From: Prunella strophiata
Taxonomy: Eukaryota; Chordata; Aves; Passeriformes; Prunellidae
Assembly: GCA_036583965.1 (NCBI GenBank)
Contig: JAZBQD010000025.1
Coordinates: forward strand, 13,599,145-13,663,144
Reading direction: 5' to 3'
Length of the DNA stretch: 64,000 bases
The position numbers and the translations under genes were made by a program. The stretch's first letter is position 1. Each line of letters begins with the position of its first letter. The notes under the pieces were generated by a model that had not been told where the DNA came from, did not search any database, and worked only from the letters and a program-made list of their open reading frames with translations. Of the stretch, positions 23,310-33,010 are shown in pieces.

Positions 23310-23550
23310 CATCTTTAAACATTTTTAATTACCCTGTCAAAGTGACAATTATGGAGCTAATTATTAGGAAGACAATACCAGATATACTGAATAGCACATC
23401 AACAGTGTTTTTATGTAATTATGCAATTTAACGAATTGAAGGCTACAGTAATGGACTATATCTGGTTAATTAGGGACTCCCTTTCTGCTAATAATGCCAT
23501 TTATTTTCAATTCACTATGTTTCTTTTTCTGTAAAACGCATTTCCATAGA
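23310..23550. promoter_or_regulatory. Candidate enhancer: cluster of four TAATTA homeodomain sites
   Basis: Four exact TAATTA cores lie within 147 bases, at 23326-23331, 23358-23363, 23416-23421 and 23467-23472. There are also ATGCAATTTAACGAATTG and GCTAATAATGCC sequences. TAATTA is the preferred core of many Antp/paired/LIM-type homeodomain proteins. The block is AT-rich but not simple-sequence, with no internal repeats, which is typical of conserved developmental enhancers. Function and conservation are inferred, not shown; in AT-rich DNA some TAATTA cores arise by chance. Confidence 0.45.
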
Positions 23551-26419
23551 CAATGAAGGATTTTTCAGAGCAGCTCATACTGCTCACCTCTTCATGTATG
23601 GGTGGGACACAGAGTTTTTCATGGGGTGGACAATGAACTCCAGCCCTGTTCAGAGCACAGCATCCAAGTCAGGGAGACCAGGCTAAGCTGCAGCTCATGG
23701 CAAGGGTGGCAGGAAAGGGACCAGTCGAGTGCTGCAAGGCACAGCAGCAGCAGGAGCAGCTGTCTGGAGTGATAGTCACGTTCCTGCTCCTGCCTGTTAA
23801 ACAGGGTAGACACAGCTCCCCAGCCCTCACTCCCCCAGTGATGCTCTGAGGCAGTGAAACATTTTGCTCCTGCTGTACAAGTCAAACACATTAACTCCAG
23901 CCCTCTGGGGAGTCTCTGAGCACTGTACCGAGCCCTGCCACTTCCCCAGGGTCAGCAGCTGATCCAACCATCTTCCCAACTATCTGTCAAGGCAGCAGAA
24001 TTCACCACACAGTGAATTCACCACTTGGATTCATAAACACTCCAAGTCCCCGAGTCCAGGTGCAGGAGATACATGCTCTCTATGAGTAGCATCACCACAG
24101 GACAGACCCCAAGGACTCAAGGGTCCTGATGGGAGCTCTGCCCTGCAGACTTGCAGCCCAGATTCCAGTGGACAGTGAGAACCTGCTTGCAGGTTGCTTG
24201 CTTGGGATGCTTTGCCTTCATAAGCTTAGGAACAGGATGACATCCAGGGTCTGGAAAGGGCTGAGCAATAAGGATACCAGGGCTTCAGCCAGACTTCACC
24301 AAATATTTAATAGAGAAATGATCCAGACTCAGCTCTTCTGAGGCACAGCAGCAGTTCATTTTTATCAGGGAATACTCAGCTAGCTGATTTTATGACAGTA
24401 TGTCTTTTTTATGTATATAAAATCTGTGAATTAATTTAGTGCTTGTGAAACCAAAGGAGTAATCACACTGGCACGGGCCATGGATACAGTGGAAAGAGTG
24501 GCCAGCAACTTGGGTCATGAGCCAGCTCAGCAACATGTGCCATACCACTTGTACCACACCAGGAAGGCAGCTGCCCTGCTATTTCAAGCACTCCAGATCA
24601 GACAGTGGCCACTTTCTGAGACTCAGTACTTCAGGAGGAAAATCTCCACCAGCTTCAGGGCAACACTCATGAAAACAGAAGTTGGTTGCACCAGTCCTTG
24701 TGTGGTGTAAGTGATGCCAAGGAAGATTCATGCAGCTCTGCTGGATGGAGATTCACATGAGTCGTCTCCAGAGTGGTTACCCAAAATGTCCCAAGAAGCA
24801 ACAAAAGAGAAAGGCAACTTGTTTAATCTACTTGTTTAATCTACTTCCACACTGGTGTAAGAAGAACTGAGCTTCTCTTTCTCCTGCACCACAGAGCACC
24901 TTCCCTGCTGTGGTCTCTGTTCTCTTACCACTCCTCATTTCCAGGGGAAACCAGTACTGGGGAGCCCAGGGAAGAATCTCAGGCACACTGCTCCTTCCCA
25001 CAGCATCATTCCTGCTTCCAGCCCTGTCCTCAACCTTCCCCATCTGGATGCATTAATGCCAAACTGTCTGCAACACTATCCAGGCCTTTGGCAGCATCTC
25101 ACTGTCTGCAGAGCCAGCAGTGACCATGGCGACATCACACCTGCTCTCCTTTGCCTCAGTCCTGTGCCCCCACCTGTGTTCCCACCCCTCTGGCTTCTCT
25201 CCTTCATTCCTCCACAGGCTTATCAACTGTGCTGTTGCTGTGGGTTTGATCTCTCTTCTTCTCCCTTTCATGCAATGAAACAGGCAAACTTCCTTTTCAG
25301 TAATTTACAAATTTTTTCTGTTTTACAGAGTAAGATTTTCTGGCTGATAACAGAAGGATTATGAGGATGGACATCCCCACCACTTTGCTCAATTGACTGC
25401 CTCTTGCACCTGCTGGGCTTTCAAATATCCAGAGTGCCTTGGATGTTTTAGCTTTCCCTTCTAGCTCCTTTGCTGCCAATTCTTCTGGGCAGCTGCTTCC
25501 TCTCCCCCCTCCTGCTCTGGCATGTCTTTGGCAATAGGTCAGGTTGGATAAGCAGAGTAATCTTCTCTGGTCTGGGACCTGCAAAATGCCAGATTTTGTA
25601 CCTAAGCTCAAATTCCATCTTATGCTTAACCATCCATAAGCCAGAGGTACAGACTAAGCCTTCACAGAGCCCTGGAGAAAGTGAGGGGCCGGCAGAGCTG
25701 TGGGCTGAGGGCAGGAGGGATGATCAGAGCACAGTGAAGTCAAAACTGCTCAGGCACAAAGGTAGCACCACTCTCAGCAAACATCATCCTCTGATACCAT
25801 CATCCCATTGTCCCAGCAGCAAAGCCATCCAATGCCAGAGCGTGGTGTGCCAGGGAGCACTCACAGAAATAACAAGGTGGGGTCTGGTGCCAAGGAGCTC
25901 ACCCTGTACAAAGCAAATGCTCCTTCTGCAGGCCCAGAGGAGGGGAAAGGCAGCACTGGGGGTTTCAGGGAAACAGCCCTGGAACTGAGGAGGGGTCCAG
26001 AGTCCCCCAGGGCCAGAGCAGAAGGAACAGCACTGGCCACAGGGCTGCTCTGCTGGCAGAGCACAGCCCAGCCGAGCCCAGCCGTTGCCAGTGCCAGACT
26101 CTCTCTGCTGAAGCTGCTCAGCTGTCACCCATGGGGTGGCCACTCTGGAGCATTCACCTGCTCTCACCACACCGAGGATGCCCCATCCCACACCTGCCTG
26201 CAGACCATGGGATTGGCTCCTGCCCACCCTAGCACAAAGATCAAGATTTTCCTAATGACCAGTCCACGGAGACTGCAGGGCAGCCGGAGAGCTCTGTTTC
26301 CTGGCTTCCAAATGTTTTTGCAGAGCTCCATCTAGGGGGGATGATGCTGGGTCAGGCTGCAGATCAAGACAGGTACTAGTAGAAAACACAATGGCTCCTT
26401 CCCCTAGCCTGAGGCCTCT
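23551..26419. other. Ordinary non-coding DNA with two small direct repeats, no gene seen
   Basis: GAATTCACCAC occurs twice 16 bases apart at 23998-24024. CTTGTTTAATCTA occurs twice in tandem at 24818-24843. Open frames at 25.47-26.34 kb overlap on both strands and lack domains. No repeat family was identified. Confidence 0.5.
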
Positions 26420-26720
26420 CATCACACACTTATGGTGCTAATTACGAAGGAAGGAAACAGCCTATAAATTTTTAGTTTATTCTAATTTCAGTTGCAGCTG
26501 ATTTCAAAAGAGCTGATGAGGATAAGTGCACCTGTGCAGATCAGTGGTGCATCACAGACAGAGAGCCAGAGCGCTTAATTAAATGTTATTCTAGGAATAG
26601 CCCTCATTGGACAAGACTGAGTATTAAAGCATCAATTTTCTGAAGGAGACTGAGCATAATCAGAGTCTCTTGCTATAGAAAAGCAAAACTAATCCCAGCT
26701 CCTGACACTAATGTCCCTCA
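26420..26720. promoter_or_regulatory. Regulatory-looking block
   Basis: Non-repetitive sequence containing GTGCTAATTACGAAGG, CTATAAATTTTTAG, GCTTAATTAAATG and GTATTAAAGCATC. The density of homeodomain-like cores and the low-CpG, balanced composition are in the style of conserved non-coding elements. It opens the densest run of such blocks in the window (26.4-32.4 kb). Conservation needs checking. Confidence 0.35.
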
Positions 26721-27003
26721 GAGAGTGGCAGAGGAAAGTAGCCCAGCCCTGGAAGCACCTAGAGTTTCCAAAGACAGAGTGGCCTGCAGAGAGGGAAGCC
26801 CCTGGCAGGTCTCAGAAGTCTGCTCTGCTCATAGTTGGCCCAGCACAGGGAGCTGGGTCCCAGATCATCCTGACAGTGATAGCAGCACAGGTGCTGAAAA
26901 CAAATGGGTATTTCCCCAGCCCTACTGCACACAGAGCTGGTGGATGCTGTGCTGGGGAAATTGTCACAGCTGTGACAGCAAACAGCAGGCTGGGTCACTG
27001 ACA

Positions 27004-27060
27004 ATCCCCTCAGAGGGGATAGAATAGATAGAACAGGCTAGATCTGTTCTAGATCTAGCC
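27004..27060. repeat. Cluster of nested short palindromes
   Basis: Three perfect inverted repeats lie within 57 bases. ATCCCCT/AGGGGAT at 27004-27010 and 27014-27020 has a 3-base loop. GGCTAGATCT/AGATCTAGCC at 27036-27045 and 27051-27060 has a 5-base loop. AGAACAG/CTGTTCT at 27030-27036 and 27044-27050 has a 7-base loop and competes with the second stem for the same bases. The competing stems could form alternative hairpins in single-stranded DNA or RNA. No element or microRNA precursor of adequate length is formed. Confidence 0.85.
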
Positions 27061-27584
27061 TCATCCTCAATACGTTTTTATTTTCAGGTGAATCCTGGTG
27101 TCTCATTTTATGGCCTCAGCCCTGAGATAAAAGAATAGTGTTAAACTTCACAAATCCTCTAATATTGCTGTGCCTATAGTTGGAGGCCTCACATATGCAG
27201 ATATTACTTCTTTGTTGCTCTGAGGTCTCTTTCTAATTTAATACTTTAACAATAGTGCAAAATTCATAATGTGGGCTTCTCCAGAGGAAAACAGTTTATC
27301 TTCCAGTAAAGGGGGCCTGTCACTGCAGTAGGTTCTGCTGTTCCACCCTGTCCCCGTGTCTGGGTGGCAAGGCAGTGGCTACGATGCCAGCAAATACCTC
27401 TGCATCCAGGCGGGCATTTGGTGTCCATGCCAGCCTCGATGAAGCTGCAGCAAGCACAGGGCAAAGGTTGTGTCTGTGGGTCCTTTCCATCCTCCAATGG
27501 TCTCCACGCCTGCCGGGAGCCCTGACACTGAGCCCTGACAGGAGCAGGAGGAGAGAGAGGGAGGGAGGAAAGGGGACAGAGGGC

Positions 27585-27750
27585 CTGGCAGCCAGATCTG
27601 CCCTTTGCTGTTACTGTCAGATCAAATAGCTGCTAATTGACCATTGTCTCTCCTTTTGCTGAGCTATTAGCCACGGCACCACGGCAGCTTCCTGACATTA
27701 ATTACCTGTGAGTTAGCGGGGTCTGAAAGCATAAATAACAATTTGCCATG
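27585..27750. promoter_or_regulatory. Candidate enhancer with SOX, TCF-like and homeodomain motifs
   Basis: In order: AGATCAAATAG (near-TCF/LEF site) at 27620-27630, GCTAATTGA, CCATTGTC (SOX-type) at 27641-27648, TAATTA at 27699-27704, and ATAACAATTTG (a second SOX-type core on the other strand) near 27734-27744. This is a compact mixture of developmental transcription-factor motifs in non-repetitive sequence. Function is inferred from motifs only. Confidence 0.42.
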
Positions 27751-28680
27751 ATGGCAGGGTGAGCTCAGTGCTGCAGGCACTGATGTGGCCACTGTGCCCT
27801 GATGTGGTGGGTGCCATTGCTGGGCCCATGGCCAGCAAGGTGTCAAGCACCACGCAGAGCAGCCAGTTCTTCCCAAAAGCACTCAGAGTTTGGTTGGACT
27901 ACTGTGGTCCAGGGATGCCCTGCTTCTTGGGCCACTTCAGCAGTGACAACAGTACCAGAGACCTCAGCACCAGACAATGGTATCAACAGGACCACAGCAC
28001 TCTGGTGTGAGCCACATTGGCTGGGCTTTGTTTTGGTTTGGAAGCGCTGTCTTATGGCCAGCACAAACATGAAATGCAGCATGAGGGTCATTCCCTGCCA
28101 AGCTCACACATGGCAGGGATCAGGCTATCACCCAGCCCTTCCTCTTTTCCTGCATCTGTTATCCCAGCGAGCCTGGATTCATCTTACTGGTTGGAGGATT
28201 GCCAGGGCTCTCTGCAGTACCCCACAGCTCTTCTGACTGTTCTTCCTCTGGTGTTTCCAAGCTCTGTCACAGCAGCTGCCCCAGGCAGCTTTTCTCAAGC
28301 AATTCTGCCTAATTCCTGCAGTGCAGAACCCAGGTGTCCCAGCCCACGGGTGACACACAGGCAGGGAAGGACAGCCCCTTGCCATGTACCCTATCATCCT
28401 GCCCATGGCTCCATTCCTGACCTGTTTCGGTGGGCCTCTTTCCTTGTGTATTTAACCCTGTCCTTAAGGACAATTCCTGCTCTCCTGAAACAGCCACTGG
28501 GTTCAGTAGTGAGAGCATGGAGTGTGGTGAGTTTCTGTCCCCTCAGGGCAGTTGACAACCACCAGCTAGTGGCCAGATCTATGGCACACAACATCCTCCC
28601 TGGCATTTCACCAGTTACCAGGTGTGCAAGGTGAACAGCAGGTTCAGCCAGCTGGGCTCACCTCCTGCTGGAGGGGGGCT
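27751..28680. other. Ordinary non-coding DNA, no gene seen
   Basis: GC-richer spacer. The 205-codon plus frame at 28017-28634 lacks any recognisable domain and overlaps minus-strand frames, so I regard it as chance. Confidence 0.5.
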
Positions 28681-28689
28681 GCTTTCAGA

Positions 28690-29110
28690 GAATCCAGACC
28701 TTTAGGCGAGGAGAGATAGATGTGACCTGGAGTGTTATTGCAACAGTCTTGCCATTTTTATTCCCCAATAGTTAAAATATTTCAAAAAGTGAATGACCCA
28801 AGGTCATTAAGCTTTCTAAAGAGATTAGTGCAGGTATTTCCAGACATCTATCAGAAACCAAGTCACCATGACTAGAGGAGAACACAGGCTGGTAAACAGT
28901 AAATTGCCCTGGTTTATATCCCCTTCAGAATTTTTGCTGACATCTCCTAGTTCTTCATGTCTAATTTGATGACTATATTACTTAAAATTAGAGTTGAATA
29001 AGAGGTACACTTACCCTTTTATCACCCTATCTGATATGAAGAATGAGTCTAACTTTTGAGAAATATCATGAAGACAGATAACTGTATAACTCAGGTTCTT
29101 TAAACCAGTT
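28690..29110. other. AT-rich non-coding block
   Basis: AT-rich, non-repetitive sequence with few open frames on either strand. It may be a regulatory block like its neighbours but has no outstanding motif cluster. Confidence 0.25.
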
Positions 29111-29589
29111 TCTGATTTAAGGATTGTAACTTTTGGGGACTACTTTTGCTTGCCTGTAACATTCAAGAGACATGCAAAGATTATTTAAAAGTTGTAGGTA
29201 GCAAAAGTACAACATCACCCATGACTCCATGAAAGGGGCCCTATAGAGCATCCTTGCCACTCCCCTGGACAGCAGCAGCATCACTGGTGTGCCCCAAGCA
29301 ATGGACACCATGTAAGCAATGACACCCTTGCTGGCCATAGGGCTTTCCCAGGGCCCTCATAGGATTTTTCAGGCCAGCAGCTGCAGTGCTGTGTAGGACA
29401 GGGGTGGCACATCCACTGCCAGAGTGAGCACCTGTTCCCAGGAGGACCCTGACTTTAGAGGCCACACAGCAGCACCAGACACTGCTGCCCATGGCAAAAG
29501 TATGACACAAACAGATACAGCAGGATTAGATTGGATTTTTTTGTCAATCTTTTTGCTTTGTTTCAGTGTGGGAGAAAAAAAAATCAAGC

Positions 29590-29990
29590 CAGAGTTAACA
29601 TGATCAAGGTGTGAACATGAGCAGCCAGAATGCTGTGAATCACATAAAAGATTTGATCACAGTCAATATCAGCTGCTGAGCTATAATAGCTTTTGTGACT
29701 CTCCTAACAGGATTTTAATTTTATGTTTATTATTTGGGGACCAGCAAAGCACAGGAAATGCCCTTGTGGTGGTCCAGGCCCTCTTCCCTCTTGTTCTATG
29801 GAAGCCTGGGAAGACTCAAGTGCAAAGCAGGCTGACTTTCAACATTTTCAATTTTTGTTTGTGTTCCCCAGGCTTGGCAGGAGAGAGTGAACTTAATTAA
29901 AATCAATGGAGAAACAGAACGGAATAAATCACAATATGAATATTCTCGGTGCCTCCACTGAAGCGCAGCACATGGCTCTGCCAGCACTCA
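29590..29990. promoter_or_regulatory. Regulatory-looking block
   Basis: Includes GAGTTAACATGATCAAGG, AGATTTGATCACAG (TTTGATC is a TCF/LEF-type core), CTTAATTAAAATCAATGG near 29891-29908 and AATAAATCACAATATG. Two AT-rich cores are separated by a more ordinary stretch at about 29.76-29.86 kb. It lies in the middle of the 26.4-32.4 kb run of similar blocks. Conservation is untested. Confidence 0.35.
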
Positions 29991-30900
29991 GACAGTGACT
30001 CCTTCAAGGCTGGAGCAGCCCCACTGCAGAGGCTGTGCCCTCCATCCCTTGCTCAGTCTGCCAGGCCAGGACATGGGAAGCAGGCAGGGAGTGTTGCCGT
30101 GGCCAGCCTGGGTGTGCTGTCCCAGGCACACAGCTTGTTCTCCAGCACCCTTGGCCTCAGACCCAGCCCTGCCTCACTGGCCAGCACAGCCCCTGTGCAG
30201 AGGGTCGGCCTCCCCCAGTCTGACAGACCCCAGGTCTGTTTCCAGCAGTGGAGAGAAGTTGTCTGATTCTTTTCCTCAATCAGGAAGCTTGCTTAGGCAG
30301 TGTGTGTTTTCCACAGCCACACACCGCACCATCCTCTGCATGCTGGCAATGCCTGGGACACTGTAGAGCCAGAGATGGGGACAGGCCTGGGACACAGCTG
30401 GAGGGGGCAAGACGGGGGGTTGCTCCTCATGGTGGTTCAGTTTCTGAGTCCCAGCACAGACCATGAACAGGCCAGGAAATGAGAGCAAAAGAAGAGGTGA
30501 AAGAAGAAGGAGAAGAGGATACTGGGAGGGAACCGCCAGCCCCAGCCCCTACTTATTCCCAAATACGCTGTTTACAGGCAATCTTGGATTGCTTTTCAGA
30601 AGCAAATAACAGCTTTTCAGAGTCACCTGCCAGCAGGTGTATGTCCTTTAAAGCTTTTCCACATCAGAATAGATTTGCCATGTATAGTGTGCTGAGTGGT
30701 TAGCACCAGCAGGTTAGAAGAGTGCCAGGAGTGCCTCACTCCAGGCTGGCCCCACATCGCAGTGCTTGCCAGCCATGTGCCCATAGGGGCTGCGTTTGGG
30801 GCATCCAGGTGTCTGCTTGAGACAAGAGCAGATTCTCTATCACTGCCCTGCAGCCCCCTCAATAGCCATTTTTCCAAGCCTCTCTGACTGTTACAAGCAT

Positions 30901-31098
30901 TATATAAAGCCACAAAGCTGAGCAGCAAGCAGCTTGTGCCCCTGCAGCAGGAGGACCATGAGAAACCCCAGAGCCTCAGGCAGGCGCAGGCAGCCTGTCT
31001 GCCTCGCCAGCCTCAGTGCTGTCCTGATCTGCTTCCTCCTCACCCTAGGAACCTGCAACCAGCACCATATCAGGGCTCAGTCCTCCCACTGCATTTAA
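30901..31098 (+). other. Short open frame with signal-peptide-like start below a TATA box (weak candidate gene)
   Basis: TATATAAA at 30901-30908 is followed 50 bases later by an ATG at 30958 in reasonable context (GACCATGA). The 46-codon frame ends at the TAA of 31096-31098. It starts with a basic stretch (MRNPRASGRRRQP), continues with a hydrophobic core (VCLASLSAVLICFLLTLG) and ends in a Cys/His/Gln-containing tail. That is the plan of a secreted peptide precursor or small membrane protein. I do not recognise it as any known hormone or cytokine. A frame this short occurs often by chance, and CTCACCCTAG inside it also looks like a splice acceptor. Confidence 0.15.
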
Positions 31099-31159
31099 CT
31101 GCTGCCACAGCTGTCATGCAAGAGCAACAGGACTTCCTCTCTCCATGCAGCCAGGGGTT

Positions 31160-31500
31160 CAGATTTCATAAAAAAATTCATTATACAATTGTTTAACACC
31201 ACATGCCAATCCCTTCCAGATGACTTAATTTGTTAATCACACTTTTAATGGGGGAGACTGTTAGAGCCCATGAGGGAGAGGTTAATATTAGTACCATTTA
31301 ACTGTCGAAAGCTTTTCATGTCGTAAAGCAGGCACACGGTCGAACAATAAACCCGCAGTGTAATTGGCGGGTAACAGCCCCCCCGGCGCTCGTAGCTCCC
31401 GGCGCTGACAGCCGTGTGCCAGACCAGGATGGCCAGAGACTGAGAGGGCTCTGCCACGTCCTCCGGCCCAGAGCCCCCGGGCCAGACCCGGCTCAGTGCA
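31160..31500. promoter_or_regulatory. Candidate enhancer: AT-rich core running into a CpG-dense patch
   Basis: The left half is AT-rich and motif-like (ATTCATTATACAATTG, CTTAATTTGTTAATCAC, CTTTTAATGGG). From 31307 to about 31493 there are roughly 16 CpGs in 190 bases, including CCCGGCGCTCG-type runs and a GTGTAATTGGCGGG segment. A CpG-rich patch adjoining an AT-rich block in otherwise CpG-poor DNA suggests an element kept unmethylated in the germ line, such as an enhancer or promoter of a non-coding transcript. No exon structure was seen. Confidence 0.42.
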
Positions 31501-31629
31501 GCAGGGTGACTGCAGAATGACTGGGGGGGCAATCACCCGCCTCCAGGCTGGATTGCTGCCAGTGGCAGGGACGTGAGAGTGGGTGCATGGCATGAGAGAG
31601 CATTCAGCAAGTACGTGGGCTGTTCCTGA

Positions 31630-31920
31630 CTGTATTTTTCTTACAGTCAATCTTTCACAGATTTATGCTGGAGAAATGGGAACATTAAATATCCCCTTGC
31701 TGTAATTCAGCATGCTGCAAGAGATACAGATTTAAATATTTAGTAGCACATAACTGGCTAAAAGCCTCGGCAACATTTTAAAAAATCACTTTTTAATAAA
31801 ACTGGACTGAAATATTCCCCACAGTTAGAATTTATGGTTTGTAATTGGTGTTCTTGTGATAAGTAGAAGTGAGTATATATTTATGAACAACAAATGTTAA
31901 TGAAGAAATAATATGGGAGC
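31630..31920. promoter_or_regulatory. Regulatory-looking AT-rich block
   Basis: Non-repetitive AT-rich sequence with ATTAAATATCC, GTAATTCAGCATGC, TTTAAATATTTAG (a near-palindrome), GTTTGTAATTGGTG and ACAAATGTTAATG. Few open frames cross it. The style matches the neighbouring blocks at 31.2 and 32.1 kb. Confidence 0.35.
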
Positions 31921-32054
31921 CCACCTTCAGGCTGTGTAGCTGCTAGTGCTCTGCAACATTCCCCGAGGAATGCTGACACTGAGCAAACAAAAAGGCCAGA
32001 TCAACAGTGCTATTAGACTGAAAAATCCAGGAGGAAAGGAGCATGGCCTGGGCA

Positions 32055-32350
32055 CAGAGGCCAGCTCAAAGGCGGCTGCACTCAGTGGGAGCCTCTGCAC
32101 GAGACTGCAAAGGCACGGCTGAACTTGCTCCTTGCCTACGGATCACAGACATCGTGTGTCTGCATCGCAGCCGGCAAACGCTCCAGCACGACTGATTTGT
32201 ATCGGGTGAGCCATTCATTTGCATGTGTTTCCCCGTTATAATAAACCTGGAGGCAAAGCCCACAGTAACTGCTTCTCTCTTCTGTCCGATGGCAGGAAGA
32301 GATTTATCTCGGGGTGGTGATCTCGATTACTGCCTGGGCGCAGCACAGGC
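32055..32350. promoter_or_regulatory. Candidate enhancer with POU octamer and retained CpGs
   Basis: An exact POU octamer ATTTGCAT lies at 32217-32224. About 15 CpGs are spread over 32072-32341, many in isolated, non-GC-rich contexts such as TATCGGGTGAG, TACGGATC and TCTCGATTAC. CpGs kept in AT-balanced sequence are unusual and suggest selection or chronic hypomethylation rather than simple GC-richness. A CCGTTATAATAAAC segment follows the octamer. Function is inferred. Confidence 0.45.
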
Positions 32351-32769
32351 AGGAGCAGCATGCTGATTTCTCTGCACTTCACACCCAGTAAGAGCAGTTT
32401 GGCTTTTAATGCTGGCCATCTTCTGCACCAAAACGTTGAATTAACACAAGCCAGACTGAGGAATGCCAGAGAGAGTGGGGGATCCCTCCCCTCACATAGC
32501 AGCATCTGCACCTGTGGGGGCTCTGCACCCCAGCCTGGACTGAGTGGAGGGAGCCACTGGGCTCCCCAAGGTTTTTGGAGGATGGCCCATGGACTATGCA
32601 GGCAGAAAAGCAGCTCAAACACCATCCCAGGGGACCAGCTTCAGGGAGTCAGATCCACAGCAGGATCTCTTGGAGCAGCCATCACATCTCTCTGCCCCAC
32701 AGGGAGGCTGGCACTCGCCCCCGCACTAGCAGCGCTGAAGAGCTACAGCAGCCAAAGGAAACATTTCCA

Positions 32770-33010
32770 ACATTAAATAAAACAGACATGTTTATTGTAC
32801 AATAGAAGCTCTGTGATCTTGGAACACAATTTGCATAAACAGACAATTTGGCTATAAACAATTTCAACATTAACTAGTATTTACATATAGAACAACTCAC
32901 TCAAAATACAATTAAAGGCCTTGATGGATTGTAAAATGCCAACATATTTAAAAGACTACAATACATGCTTGTTTTATGTCTCCTTGGTCAGACATAAAAC
33001 TGGAGTTTGT
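32770..33010. other. Possible transcript 3' end with two opposed polyadenylation signals
   Basis: On the minus strand, an AATAAA signal (plus 32791-32796) is preceded by TTGTAC, which contains the UGUA-type upstream element, and followed by T/G-rich sequence. The minus-strand sequence upstream, to about 33.0 kb, is AT-rich and non-repetitive, with another POU octamer (32829-32836), and resembles a 3' untranslated region. A plus-strand AATAAA at 32776-32781 lies only nine bases away, so the site could serve transcripts from either side. No coding exon was found on the minus strand to the right, so a long non-coding RNA is more likely than an mRNA. AATAAA pairs also arise by chance in AT-rich DNA. 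Confidence 0.3.

Noticed and set aside
28017..28634. 205-codon plus-strand open frame
   Set aside because: No recognisable family, overlapping open frames on the other strand and no splice structure. GC-richer spacer DNA gives such frames by chance.
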